Source of the DNA: Plectrocnemia conspersa
Lineage: Eukaryota; Arthropoda; Insecta; Trichoptera; Polycentropodidae
Length of the DNA stretch: 64,000 nucleotides
Reading direction: 5' to 3'
Assembly (NCBI GenBank): GCA_009617715.1
Contig: VTFK01000275.1
Coordinates: 496,001-560,000, forward strand
The position numbers and the translations under genes are program-made. The notes below the pieces were generated by a model. The model was given only the letters and a program-made list of their open reading frames with translations. It was not told where the DNA came from and did not search any database. Below are positions 14,560 through 26,451 of the stretch, piece by piece. The first letter of the stretch is position 1. The number at the start of each line of letters is the position of its first letter.

Positions 14560-14960
14560 TGGGTTAAAATATCTTATGCGCAGGTGTACATTTTTCACAA
14601 CATTATTCCAATAAATAATCACCTTTAAAACGTCCATCTTGTTATACTATATACTCTATTATACTATATACCTATATAATTATATAGCAGAAATCTCGAA
14701 CTAATTACTGCTCGAGAGATCTAATATTTTGTACAAATAATCCAAGCGAGAGTGAGAGAGAGCAAAGGGTCGACAAAGGGGTCGAATTTCGGCGACATGG
14801 ACCCAGAGGTCGTCCATTAAAAATATAGGTTTACTTAATATTCATTAGAGGGTGATTAATTAAACGCGAGAAAGCAATGAATCAAATGGCCGTAACTGAC
14901 TCATCGGGCGCTGACAGCCACCTAACCTTATAATTTATTATAAATCAGCCGAAGGAAGCT
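14560..14960. other. GC-richer non-coding island 12
   Basis: Contains TGATTAATTAAA near 14850 (homeodomain-type) and CTGACAGCCACC near 14913 (TALE-type CTGACAG). Enhancer-like by motif content; untested. Confidence 0.35.
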
Positions 14961-15410
14961 ATTACAAGTTTTTTAAATTAATAAATTATAACTCGCCAAT
15001 TAATAATTACCACTTTATAGAATAATTTAAACTTCGTAATTTATTTGATTAGTAGGTACTATGAGTTGATATTAAACGTATCACAGAAGGTTTTACGAGA
15101 AAAACTCAACAAAGATAAGGGTAGTTAGTTATTATCGTATAATATTTCAATATTATATTGAAATTGATTTATGCTGTTGAAATCAATCGCACGTTTTAAT
15201 AACTTTTTAAATGTAGAATATACTTGAATTATGTACGAAATGATTTTCCTTTAGTATTGAATTGAACTTTTCATACATGATAAAAATACATATAATATCG
15301 CTAAAATAAGTTCATGTCGATTTACATGTTTCATTCTGAAAAAATTGTTTAATGAATTATATTTTTTATTTCAAAATAGCAATTCAGGAACTGTCGTACA
15401 TGTATTTAAA
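14961..15410. other. AT-rich spacer
   Basis: Nothing recognised. Confidence 0.45.
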
Positions 15411-15960
15411 TTACACGGTACATTTTTACTGCCGAATCTATTGCCGATAAAAAAGCACAGTCAACCACACTGAAAACGTTTACATATAGACATATTTACG
15501 TTATCACAAAACTTTCGAATACGTTCCCAAAGAGCAGTTTACCTCTTCTAATCTAGCGGAATAATGCAAGGCATTCCATAAGACTTTTGCCAATTTATAA
15601 TCTGATATTCACGTCACGTAGCTACAATGCATCCCTGGCCGAGGCACAGCAATCAAACGCCGAAGGGGGCAGGGGACCTAAATTCTATATAAACGCTATG
15701 CGCATAATTTATCGATCTTGTGGTACATCTCTTCCCAGAGTAAGAGAGAAAAGAGAGAGTAAGACAGTCAATGTACTATTGGAAGAAAAAAATACAATCC
15801 TAGGCAAGCGTTTTCGGTTTTCGCAGACGCCTTACCAATTTTCTCGCGAGCAACATTCAAACGTGCCGATGGCCTTTATCATTGCATTTCGGTTAAATGC
15901 TATTTCTATGTTGAGATATATGCGCAACGTTTGTATAAAAAGAAATTAGGAAAAACTGAG
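15411..15960. other. GC-richer island 13 with unsupported 120-codon frame
   Basis: The plus frame 15587-15949 is open for 120 codons but resembles no protein family I know and has no signal peptide or repeats. The island has the same texture as its non-coding neighbours, so I treat the frame as chance. Confidence 0.3.
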
Positions 15961-16282
15961 TACGATTATAACACTTGAAGCGAATATTTTATCGGTTTAA
16001 TCGTTTTACAGATAGACAAGAGAAATTCAAGGTTACTTTTAAACTAGGCACCCATCAAACACAAAAGATCGTGAAATTGTGGCATAAGATCAGCAAATAA
16101 TTACAAAAATATTAGTAAATAGCTTGCAGAAATTTAAGTATATTATGGTTGAATGACTGCCATTTCGCATTGATTGTTAAATAAAAATTACAAAAAATAT
16201 TCACATAACTTAAAACATTTTTTTTCTCTATCAGAAATTTATTTGCCACATAACATTTGCGTGTGTATGTAATAAATTGGAC
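15961..16282. other. AT-rich spacer
   Basis: Nothing recognised. Confidence 0.4.
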
Positions 16283-16460
16283 CAGATATTCTCAATATGT
16301 GTCTTGGGGAACCCTAAGGCTCTAAAATAACTTTTTAAGAGCTCCACGAACTATTGGTGAAATGAAAAGGCAACGAAAATTTACGAAGAAATAGCGTTTT
16401 ATGAAAAAAAGACACAGCTATTTTTTGTGGGAAGAATAAGGCATTGTTTTGAAAAGAACT
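16283..16460. mobile_element. probable degraded hAT-type MITE
   Basis: The left edge cagatattctcaatatgtg followed by ttggggaaccctaaggctc resembles the common hAT terminus of the cagtggttctcaa type. A decayed complementary end may lie at about 16446-16460 (gttttgaaaagaactat). No clear 8-bp duplication. The call rests on likeness to known hAT termini. Confidence 0.35.
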
Positions 16461-17370
16461 ATAACTTAATTTTAATAGGCACTGTATATAATATTTTTCA
16501 AAACTTAATATAATTCGAGGAATATGTCATATACAAAAAAATAAAGATTTAGAAAAAATCTTATGCCCCAACAACATCTATTACTGAAAATGACTTCACA
16601 TTAATTAGTAAAGGCAAATTATGGAGTAAAAAAATGTAATTTCTAAACAAAGCAAATCTGTTTACTGAAATTAATTATTTTTCAGTACGTTATAAAAGCG
16701 TAGTAAAAATAATCTTTACCAAAAACTTGCAGATAATAAGTATTATTTATTTTTAAGTCATAATTATTTTAAAAAATAATCTGTCTTAAAACTTACAATT
16801 ATTATTTCATAGCTTTGGATGAAAACAGATAATAAGTTTAAAAATATTATTTCATAACTTTGGATAAAAGCACAAATGTCACATATACGATACAACTTTT
16901 TATAAAGAATGACAACGAATTTAATACACTGAATAACTGATCTTATTTTACTATAGAGCAAGTTGTTTTACATATTTGTATGAAGCAGAAAAAAACCACA
17001 TTAGTAAGATTTCACTTAATCATCACATATTTGATATGGTCACTGATGGTTAAATAAAGTTAAAATAAGCCAATCTTGTTGATGATAATTAATAATTTAT
17101 ATTTCATTACTGCATTATACATTAATTAAGCGATGTTAAAAATAGAGAATGCTATAAACGTTTAACGTCTGTAACCAATTAAAATTTATGAAATTTAAGA
17201 TAATTATTTTAGGTTTCTGAATCCTAGCTAGCTACATATACACTGTGTATTTTACTGCAGTAAAGTGGTTTAGTCATAAACTCAAAAGGAAAATATACAT
17301 TCGAATTTAACATTTCTATTGAATATCATTACACATTTAAATAAATTGAACATACATCTCCAAGATGAAA
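16461..17370. other. AT-rich spacer
   Basis: Holds a short diverged direct repeat (16801-16871). Otherwise nothing recognised. Confidence 0.45.
16801..16871. repeat. 26-bp direct repeat, two copies
   Basis: Bases 16801-16826 and 16846-16871 match at 23 of 26 positions, 45 bp apart (shared core attatttcata-ctttggat). This is a small local duplication. Confidence 0.7.
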
Positions 17371-17810
17371 ATCAGTTGTTACATTAAATGTTTTAAGGGG
17401 CGTCGGCATTCTAAATTTAACTAAAATTGTGACTATGAAAATGTGATGAAAATGTCACCATAAAACACTTTCAATCATATTTAAAAAAAACATCGTTTTG
17501 GTAGATGTATAACGATTCATAAAATTCATAAATAATGTCAAGAAGTACACAGAACTGCTAGTTAAGAAATGTTTAAGCGTCTATCGGTACAATATAGTAA
17601 ATTTGTATTTATGAAGTCTTGATTGTCTAAATGAATTATAATGAAATATTATCTAGACGTTTTTAATTCGTTTAGTATTTTTCGTATAAAAATATTCTAG
17701 TTCTTTATTAATTATTCTTACATTATAGCACTACCCGTAAAAATATATAAAAATAGAGTATTATTAATATTAAAAAATATAAAGCAATTTATGAAATATT
17801 CATGAAAATA
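17371..17810. other. AT-rich spacer
   Basis: One GC-richer word near 17397-17410; nothing else recognised. Confidence 0.4.
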
Positions 17811-18480
17811 AAATACGGGTGAAATCGAGACATCGAATACATTCCAGAGAGCAACGCCAGAAAACAAGCAGTTACCAAGTTCAATTATTAAATTTAATCC
17901 TTTTACTGGAAAACGATTCTAATCGGAGTTCAAGTGGCGCAAAAAATTCAATCACATAAATAATTCATGCGAGGCGCTCATCCATCGGTAACGAACGCAA
18001 CCCGTAAGCATTTTTTTTACGACCTTCCACCTTAATATATAGTATATATTTTATATATCTATAGATAGTATATATATTTCATAATCACTCGAGGGTTTCG
18101 TCAGTCGTTTTATCGTTTTCATCGGTAACGCCACCCCCGCTCAGCAGAAATCATGATTTCTCAAATGTAGCGGAATAATTTCGGCGGCGAATTATTTTTT
18201 TCTGTCGATTCGTCGCTTTCCCAAAATTGTCGATTCGGAGGTGGGACTCTGGGATACGGTTTTTGAATTCGGAATGGCCCCGGATGTGTAAGAGACAAAA
18301 CGGGCTCTGGCCCAAATTGCCTCTGGCAAACATATTTTTAATCATCACGCGTCATTTGGATTCCAAACGATAAAGCCTTTGGCCGGGTGAATCGAACGTT
18401 TACGTGTGTAAGGCACGCGTGAACAGCCAACAGCTACCATGGTCTGAAACACGCTTCAATTTGCTTTAATGTCTTTTGCT
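17811..18480. other. GC-richer non-coding island 14
   Basis: Mixed island. The minus frame 18151-18348 is not recognised. A miR-124-like sequence lies at 18409-18430 (see findings). A TA-rich segment at 18033-18082 interrupts it. Confidence 0.35.
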
Positions 18481-19350
18481 GTTTTATATGTGTATGTACA
18501 TATAAACGTTCTGTCTCGTAATTTTGTATTTTAGAGAGCATGCTAGTTGAATATGCAAGTAGAATGCTTCTAACACTGCTATAAAGTTGATAAACAAAAA
18601 GTTTCCGAACTTATATTTTTTATTTTATTTTTAGAGCGCACTTAAAAATAGTTCTGCCATACTATCACCAAAATACTTTTTTAAACAGTTTATTGGAAAA
18701 TGCACTGTTATCTGTTGTAACAATTTTTTCTTACTGCAGTAACTAAGGCAAATGAGGTAGATAACACTTCGAATTTATGACACATAAAAATATGGATTGG
18801 TATTATAAAATTCTAGACAACTTGTAAATTATTATTTTTTTTTTAAAAATACTGTTTTATATGCTTAGTTAGATGTATTCCAGTCAAATATAAATGATTG
18901 GAGTTTCTTTAAATATATTTATAGAAGCAAATAAGCTGAAACAAAAAAATTACTTTCAACCAAACTATTGCGTAGTCCAGGATAAAAAATCCTTAAACTC
19001 GAAATTAAACACTATTAGACTCGTTTTAATTAAGTGTCATCTGATTACTAAAAATAATTTCATTAAATATACATCTTTTAAATTGCATATAGAAGCTTTT
19101 CAATCAAACAAAAATTTTAAATTGCTGAATTAATTATTTATATAAAAAAAATACATGTCTTTATACGTAAGGAACATTATCGTACTATTTTAAGTTTCAA
19201 TTAAACAGTACGATAATACAAAAGCGTTTTAAAATTAATTAGGTTTATTATTTTTAAATTTAATTATTTAAGGTTAACTTATGGTTACTTTATACTACTT
19301 TTATGTACTCTTCATTTTCAAACCGGGTACGATACTAGTAAATATATAAT
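18481..19350. other. AT-rich spacer
   Basis: The plus frame 18894-19133 is Lys/Asn-rich, as expected of chance AT-rich frames. Nothing recognised. Confidence 0.45.
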
Positions 19351-19430
19351 CAGCGGTCCCCACTAAAATTTTAATGCGGGCTACAAAACATATTTTTAGA
19401 TTTTCATAGCATCGACATTTTGCCTTTTCT
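19351..19430 (+). mobile_element. possible truncated hAT terminus
   Basis: Begins cagcggtccccactaaaatt, then atgcgggctacaaaacatat, resembling hAT ends of the cagcggttcccaa type followed by a gggccacaaaa segment. No opposite end was found, so only one end may remain. Confidence 0.3.
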
Positions 19431-19850
19431 CTTTAATGAAGATGTATTAGAAACAGCACGTAAACTATTTTATATATGTATACTTAAAGTAGAATATAAT
19501 TAATAACTCTAACTGCAAGCTATTTCAACTAAATCTCAATTTTCTATTTAAGTTCGAAAGCCGTTTGAAACACAACAAGATAGGTATCGCGCTTCACAAT
19601 AGCATATAATTATAGCTCTCATATTTTCATACAATTTTTACTGTTTTTATGTAATTAATTACTGTGATAAGAAGGTTGTAAAGTTCCTTACTCACATTTT
19701 TTGACACAAAAGCTGCTCTATGCTTTCAGATAATTTCATGTGCTTTATTTTTAATAAATGCCGGAGTCATGCTGTGAGTAACCTAACATAAGTTATACAA
19801 TTGTTGAACTTTATGTCATTTTCATAAAAGAACTAATCAAAGATTGACGA
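19431..19850. other. AT-rich spacer
   Basis: Nothing recognised. Confidence 0.4.
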
Positions 19851-20310
19851 AACGATTTGATTGAAATTTTTAGAACAACCGATCCATGTAAAGCTTCGAC
19901 CAGAAAATGGTCAATGATCGGCAATCAGGTGTTGGTGCTATAGACTATGACGGTAAGGTTGCGAGATCTTCTCGCACACAGCTAACGCCATTCGAGCGGA
20001 AAATATTGATCCTGGTGGATCCTTGTCTCGTGGGATCGGCGGGCAAGAAGTCCTACGGCGGAGGACTGTCACGGACCGGCCATGTGACAAGGGTCGGTCA
20101 TGGACAATACGTGCTCACAAGTGGACCCTGTCTTAATGACCGACCCGATAAGCCGAACGGGACAGCCCTATCATGCCCTCATTATATTGTCGCCCGTACC
20201 CATCGACGATCGGGGATTAATTATTCTGAAACGGGCAGCGTAATTCGTTTTGATGTCCAATTGAAACGTTTCGAGTTTGTGGGTCGTGAATGATTTTTCG
20301 ATTTCGACTT
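19851..20310. other. GC-rich island 15 with unsupported 128-codon frame
   Basis: The sharpest GC-rich island of the left half. A plus frame at 19907-20293 is open for 128 codons, but its predicted protein matches no family I recognise and lacks a signal peptide, transmembrane segment or repeats. Two GGTCGGTCATG-like words and several palindromic fragments suggest non-coding sequence. A short homeodomain-type GATTAATTATT lies near 20215. It may be a regulatory element or a lineage-specific exon; I favour the first. Confidence 0.35.
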
Positions 20311-20429
20311 ATATTTGTACCATAATATACATTGTATATTCAAACCTGAACTATTTTATACACAATACACCAAAAAATACTGTCTTATAAAATACGAAGT
20401 GTCGATGATCGAATGAATTATTACCAGTA

Positions 20430-22186
20430 TATTCGTTCACTAATATTCCAATCATATGATCGTTAAATTGAATTTGATAAAAATATGAGATAATTAAAAA
20501 AATAGGTTTTAACAAATTAGGAAAAAACTTGACTGGAATGTAGATAACATAAATGGTAATGTTATATAGAACAATATTTATAAGAATATTGTGGATAGTA
20601 AAATTAAAAGTCAATATATTCGAGAACAGAACCCAAAACCGCAGTTTAATTATGATGTTAAAAATACTTTTAAGTGAAGAGATCAATCGTATAAAATACT
20701 TTAAATAATAAAAAAAAACGAGTAGAACATAAAGTTTTAAATGAAAATATGCCAATCAAAGCATTAAGAATAACTAAAAAAAAATAGTATAAAAATTCAA
20801 TAGATGAAATAAAAAATGACCTGAGTAAAATGGGGAACACAATTAAAAAATAATTAATCGTAATTAGAGAAACGACAATAATTATGGAAACTGATGGAAA
20901 TATAGATAAAGATTCTCATATGATGATACATTAAAAATATTAAAGATATGTGAATTCAATACCTTAGTTAAATAAATTATTACAATACAAAAATTAAACA
21001 CTTCATGTAAAATTTAGTATATTTAAATCTTCAAAAAAAATTCACAACAATTTGTAAATTGAAAAAATCAGTACTAATGAATTTTATATAAATATAATTA
21101 AATAAACATGGAAAATACTAAAAAAGTAATTACTTTATTTAGTAAATAAAGCATTCTCCGAAGGAGAAATATCTGATAATTTAAAGATTCTACTATTATA
21201 ACTACACCTAAATAATTAAAAATAAAAAAGCTTGAGGAAATGAGATCAATTAATATGCCTTGTATGGTCAAGGCGATGGAAGAAGTAGTACACCAACAAT
21301 TTAGGTAATTTATTATTTCACAAAACATTCTGTGTGAACAACACTCGAGATTCAGAGAATAAAATTCTAATGAGACTGCATTACAAGTAGTGATGATAAA
21401 TGGATTGATTATTGTCAAGGATACGAACAAAATAATAAAAGCAGTCTTCTTTAATTTCAAAAGAGCTTTCGAAACAGTAGACAGAAGTATAATGTTAAAT
21501 AAATTAGAAATTAAGATACAAGTTAAATAGTTTAAGGATGTTTAAAAATAATCTATAATACATAAACTAAATTAAAACTTAAATGTATGTTTATTAATTT
21601 TAAATAACATGTTAAACAATAATATAAAAATAGTTATATATAACTCTATTATATAAATAGTTAGTGATACAAAATATTTAGGCGTTTAAAGACAAAAAAA
21701 TAATTTTATGGAACGTTGTAATTACACAATCAAAAAAATAAGTAGAGAAATACTTTAATTGTTGTGCAACAATATTTATATGTTTAATAAATTATATATA
21801 TAAAATATCGCAAAAATTACAAAATAGGGCAATAAAAGTAGTTCTAAGTAAAAATATATTTACTAGTTGTAGAAATATGATTAAGAGATTGTAATGGTTA
21901 GATATACAATTAATATTGAAAATGAAAATTTTAGTAATTATATACAAGTCAGAAAATAATATGTTATTAGAGTATTTTAATAAGTGTATTTAATAAAAAT
22001 TAAAAATTATTTAAGATGTATTATTTAATATCAATGTATAAGAAAACGAGTACGGCCAAGAGAATATTGTATAAAGGTCTCAATTTGTGTAAAAATATTC
22101 CTGTCACAATCCCCAAAAATAAAAATGAGGTGGGCTTCCTCAATGGAACAAAGAAGTACATTCGTGCATTAAGAAATAAATTATAA
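20430..22186 (+). mobile_element. LINE (non-LTR retrotransposon) remnant, RT and C-terminal part
   Basis: Decayed plus-strand coding remnant read through several frames. In order: a pre-RT segment near 20620-20680 (fragments resembling PxFNxDVKN and KRDQxYK); an RT block near 21330-21490 with HSRFRE, NETALQ and, at 21444-21485, VFFNFKRAFETVDR, which matches the F-DFKRAFETxDR motif of insect LINE RTs; KYLGV at 21672-21686; LQNRAIKVVL at about 21817-21846; and a 41-codon open tail (22061-22186) with YKGLNLCKNIPVTI and KKYIRAL before a stop. The catalytic YADD block is not visible between these. Many stops and frameshifts make it non-functional. The endonuclease is missing or unrecognisable. The clade is not resolved. 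Frames called on the minus strand here (20351-20755, 21098-21460) are shadows. Confidence 0.88.
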
Positions 22187-22375
22187 TATTAAAGTCTATT
22201 TTTAGATTCTGTTAATGTTTATATTATATTTTTGTTTAGATATTATGTGCTTAGTATATAATTAATTAGCTATATTAGCTAAATAAATTATTAAAATAAA
22301 AATATAATGACATATATGATTTTTTTATCTTAAAGAAAAATATATTTCCCTTTTAAATAAAACGTTTTCTATTAG
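22187..22375. other. AT-rich flank of the LINE
   Basis: AT-rich. No clear poly(A) tail or target duplication for the LINE could be identified. Confidence 0.35.
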
Positions 22376-23010
22376 TAACAACAGTGACGCTTTCGATTGT
22401 CCCTTCCGTTTGACACGACAGCTATCACTGGGAGGGCTTTCGCTAGGGCTAAAGTTATTCATCTGAGCTGATCGCTAATTGTAGGGCGCACAGTTCGACC
22501 ACGATTTCGAATTGGACTAATTAACGGACAGTTTTCCCCGGCGGCCTAGCGGGTAGCGAGCTCCAAAAGGGGCAATTGTTCAAATGACCTATCTGCGCAA
22601 CTCCTAGGGCTGCATATTTATCGGGCGGGTAATCAAGGGACACTAAAGTTATTTGACGGTTCGGCGAAACCGGGTATGACTTCGTGTGTGTGTGCCCTGA
22701 ATTCATAAAGTGACGCACTAATGATCTAACGGTCTGAAATTAACCAACTACAAATTTCATCAGGCCGCATTTGCATACGCGCTGTTGTTGTAGTGTTTAA
22801 TCAAAGTGCTACTGCTGCTACGGGGTGGATAGGATTTCGTCCATTATTATTATGCCTGCGCACATACGACTTAACGGGTTCAAAATAAGGGTATGTGAGC
22901 GTGTATGTGCCCCAGAATTGATACTTGCAAAATGAGAAACGAGAGTGGGTCATGGTTTACATACGACGGTAATTAAAGCAATTATCGACGGGTAAGCGAG
23001 CGTAATTTAT
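22376..23010. other. GC-rich non-coding island 16 (candidate regulatory)
   Basis: Clear island with a homeodomain-type GGACTAATTAACGG (about 22512-22525), an inverted octamer ATTTGCAT at 22769-22776, and GTGTGTGTGTG at 22684-22694. The minus frame 22521-22718 has no recognisable domain. Enhancer-like by motif density; untested. Confidence 0.45.
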
Positions 23011-23240
23011 AATAACTTATAGAGACTGTGTGGAAGTAATATAGTAATACAATTAGACTTATACTTTAATTATTTTATATATACATATATATCTTTATCA
23101 CCAATAATCCCATTACTTTTATTGAATATTTCGTAACCAGAGCATTATAAAATAATTTAAATCAAACATTTGACTCCGATATTTAGACGAATATATTTAA
23201 TTTAATTTAATAATGTCTCTCTGTATCCTTAATAATCATT

Positions 23241-23880
23241 AAATGTCACGTTGAGGTTTGGGTCTTTTTTATTATTCTGCTGTATAAATCAAACCAGTAT
23301 TGACGTAGTTATACATTATTCTGACCCTTATATTATAGTTAAACAACAGCTGTTTCCTAACGAAACAAAACAGATAAGATTTTCGCCACATTCAGTTCTG
23401 CCCAAAAGCAGCAAACGAAAAAATCTATTGCGCCAATTTTTCGGAAAGAGCCCGCATCGGAAAATTGATAACTTCCCGGCGTTTTTTCCGGTTTTTCCGA
23501 CTCCAATTGGCAGACGTTCATCTGCAGCAGCTGTAGGTTACGTAACCGGCCCATTAATCACCGTCGTCACTGCGCCGGCCGTGTTTTCCGCCGATTTTTT
23601 TTTTGCTTTCACATCCCGCCTAATTATTTTTATCAGCACTGAAACACTGGCCTGCCACACCTAAAAGCAACTAGCGTCACTCTCGGTTAATTTCACAAAT
23701 GATGAATGAATTGACGCACTTCCACTACTTCCTTTCGGCGACTGCCACCGGGTATTTATAGAACGACAACGACGAGTGATTTATAAACAGTGCCTGGACT
23801 GCGGCCAAAATTTGACGACTTCCCACAGAGACGTGATATAGTCGATAAGATGCTTTAAAACCCACGCGTTCTTGCCTTTT
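23241..23880. other. GC-richer non-coding island 17
   Basis: Frames at 23251-23664 (+) and 23357-23554 (-) overlap and resemble nothing known. A perfect 12-bp palindrome GGTTACGTAACC at 23536-23547 matches the PAR/E4BP4-type bZIP site. A TATTTATAG word lies near 23752. Confidence 0.4.
23536..23547. promoter_or_regulatory. PAR-bZIP-type palindrome GGTTACGTAACC
   Basis: Exact palindrome containing TTACGTAA, the consensus of Vrille/Pdp1/E4BP4 bZIP factors. The sequence match is direct; binding is inference. Confidence 0.45.
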
Positions 23881-24276
23881 AGCAGTGGGATGAACAAGAG
23901 TTTAAAAGAAAATACAGCTTGTTTACATAATAAACTGCCGCTTAAATATAGAGCTGTATTATCTGAGATATCTCAGAAAAATAATAATTTAAAGTTGATT
24001 GATACTCTCTACCATAAGTCGGTGCATATACTAATTTGTATTGATCATGTAGAACTGCAGTCAATAGCAAAAAATAAGCCTGATGATCAACACACTTATA
24101 ACTATAAGATAATCAAAGTTTATGTATATGTTCGTCTTTCTCATTTTAAGTTCGTGAATAATCTTATTCAAGATATATTTTTAGAGAATATTTTGCTGTA
24201 TGCTTATAATTACCTAAATAGTTATTTGAATCACAAATATTGTATTGATTTAGTACTAGGTTTTATAAACACATGA
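23872..24276 (+). CDS. unrecognised 134-codon open frame (doubtful)
   Basis: Open from ATG at 23872 in AT-rich DNA just after an island. The predicted protein is Lys/Asn/Ile/Tyr-rich, has no signal peptide, repeats or catalytic motif that I can see, and resembles no family I know. The composition is what chance frames in AT-rich DNA give. It is long for its surroundings, so I record it without claiming a gene. Confidence 0.12.
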   Translation: MPFSSGMNKSLKENTACLHNKLPLKYRAVLSEISQKNNNLKLIDTLYHKSVHILICIDHVELQSIAKNKPDDQHTYNYKIIKVYVYVRLSHFKFVNNLIQDIFLENILLYAYNYLNSYLNHKYCIDLVLGFINT

Positions 24277-24611
24277 CAAATTAAACTTAGTTTAAGTAAT
24301 TATCTAAAACAAATACTGCTTACGAAGATAATAGACAATAAACAAATAACATTCTATTGAGTTTAGATCTTGAACTCTCTATATCTGAATATATTGCCAT
24401 AACACAATCCTATTGAACGTATTGTACTTAAGAGAAATTATAATGAATCAAAAATGTGCTTTAGAACACCTTTGGTTGTGAAAGTATTTAAAAATATAGG
24501 AAATTAAGGTTTTGCTCCTAGCTAACACATTAAAAATAATATATTTATTCCTAAAATTTCATTAAATATTAAAAATTTCACTCTTAATTCTCACTTTGAT
24601 TTGCTTTAGCC
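24277..24611. other. AT-rich spacer
   Basis: Nothing recognised. Confidence 0.4.
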
Positions 24612-24806
24612 ATGATTAATAAACAAAAAGTACAGTGGTTAATCGTATTATGTATTATATTTTCTGCTGCAACGTCACGAGCTAGAATCCAAAATTTATA
24701 TTCCCTAATAATATTCTTACAGATTAAAAAGATAAAATGGTACATTATTACTAGAAACAAAACACGGGCGAAGCCGAATTCTTATGCTAGTAATAACGGA
24801 ATATAA
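24612..24806 (+). CDS. short frame with signal-peptide-like start (doubtful)
   Basis: A 64-codon frame. The start has G at -3 (tagccATG). Residues 1-24 look like a secretory signal: a short basic start, a hydrophobic core WLIVLCIIFSAA, then TSRA as a possible cleavage site. The rest is basic and unstructured. It could be a first coding exon or an accident of hydrophobic AT-rich codons. No splice-supported second exon was identified. A gcgaagccg...gctagta word near its end (24768-24792) resembles the terminus of dispersed insect repeats. Confidence 0.12.
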   Translation: MINKQKVQWLIVLCIIFSAATSRARIQNLYSLIIFLQIKKIKWYIITRNKTRAKPNSYASNNGI

Positions 24807-26230
24807 AATGTCTAAAAGATCAGCCAAAACAAAATAAAATTTCTACAAAAGTATTCGATGATTCATCATAAAAAAAATGTATGTTAAACTTCCATATATA
24901 ATCAAGGTGAATACAGTTAAAACTTAATATATACACATTTTTTTCAGCTGTCCCATCAATCGATTATAGTAAATGTAGTCAAAGCTTTTTTTTACAACGA
25001 TTTGTTATAATATTTCAAGCGACTGCTGCCACCAAATGACAAGCAATGAAATGCGAGAAAAATATTTAGATTCACTTCAATTAATTAGTGTCAATTTATT
25101 TAAAAGAAGACACATTTTTCTGACCAAATAGTATACTATGACAGACGATGACAGTAAAATATTTAAATTATGATCTTAGATTTATATGTTTTCTTTTTAG
25201 AGGCTACTTTGAAAAAGGACTTTAGGTTTGAAATAATTCGTTTATTAAGAAAACTGTAACTAGAGATGTAAGTTTAGAAATATTATTTTATTAACCAATA
25301 AAATGCAATGTTTTTATACATAAAAGTAATTACATATGATCCTAGGTGTCACCCATTAATTTTCCATAATTCTCTCAAGGATTACGCCTACGTCAAAACA
25401 TCAACCACTATAATCTTAAGATCGTAAAATGTACCCACATGCTTTCTTATTATATATTTAGAATATAATTACAAATGAATTAATCAATAATATTACTAAA
25501 TACATATTTTGATTTATTTTTATTACTTAAGACTTTCCACGTTGTCTCAAAACATAGCTTTATAACTATACAAGAGATCTAGAAGTAAAGATAAAAGACT
25601 AGTAAAAACTAAAGCTGTGTATTTTTATCGGTTGGCAGTGCTGCCGTTTATGCTTTGCATCGCATAACGTTACAGAGTTTATCAGACCTCAATCAATCAA
25701 TATTGCAATTGCAGTTTGTTTAAAGCTGCAATGTATATACATAATCTTACAGGGTTATTCCAGGGTTTTACAGCTTATGTAAAAAAAAGTTCTGATAAAA
25801 TTCACCGACCACTTGTTTCTATTTATGGCAAGTTATGAACAGTCAAAATAAAAAAAATAGTGTCGTGAATTTAAAAAAGAAATCCTATATCCATCACTAT
25901 TATTTATAAAACGCGTAGTCAAAGATTAAGCATCAAAAACTGCGATTTCTGTGTAATATAAAAATAGCACTTTTCTGGTGTCGAAATCAAGGCTCGACAA
26001 ATGCATTTAAATTCATAGTGACTATATTAAAAAAATATAGCCAATCATAAAATATATGCTTTAAAATATTTTCTGTACCTTCCGAATATCAACGTATTTA
26101 CATAGCTTGATCATAAAATATATCGAGCAAATGAAACGGCGCAATGTTTATAAATAATCTTACAAACTAATGTAGTGAGAAAGTTATTTACAACTCTGTG
26201 AATATCTTCGGAAATATTTAACACAACTTC
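24807..26230. other. AT-rich spacer
   Basis: About 1.4 kb. Small GC-richer words lie near 25360-25440 and 25625-25690. No gene or transposon recognised. Confidence 0.45.
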
Positions 26231-26426
26231 GTAGTTATTCGTCCCTTTTTGCCGACAGAAATACAGCGACAAAACGATCCGCGTTATTGAAGCTTACGCG
26301 CCATTGAAAAACTTTTACGTCCCCAGATAAAAAATACACCTATTCATAGTTATAAAATCCTCTGCCAAGTGTTGCTGGCGCGCTTTCATACACACAAAAA
26401 AAAATAAAAAATATAAACCGACCCGA

Positions 26427-26438
26427 CGGATTAATCCG
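26427..26438. promoter_or_regulatory. palindromic K50/paired-type homeodomain site
   Basis: GGATTAATCC core: two inverted TAATCC half sites, as bound by dimers of Bicoid/Otx/Pitx-class (K50) paired-type homeodomains. Sequence match only. Confidence 0.45.
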
Positions 26439-26451
26439 CGTTTGTGTGTTA

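Noticed and set aside
15587..15949. 120-codon plus frame
   Set aside because: No family resemblance; the island is similar in texture to others without frames.
20351..21460. Hydrophobic minus-strand frames of 134 and 120 codons
   Set aside because: They lie antisense to plus-strand LINE reverse-transcriptase motifs; reverse reading of Lys/Asn-rich codons gives Phe/Leu/Ile-rich frames.
22870..22895. gggttcaaaat as a tRNA B-box
   Set aside because: No A-box or cloverleaf-compatible arms around it.
23251..23664. 137-codon plus frame
   Set aside because: Opposed by a minus frame over the same DNA, no domain seen, and holds a palindromic bZIP site.
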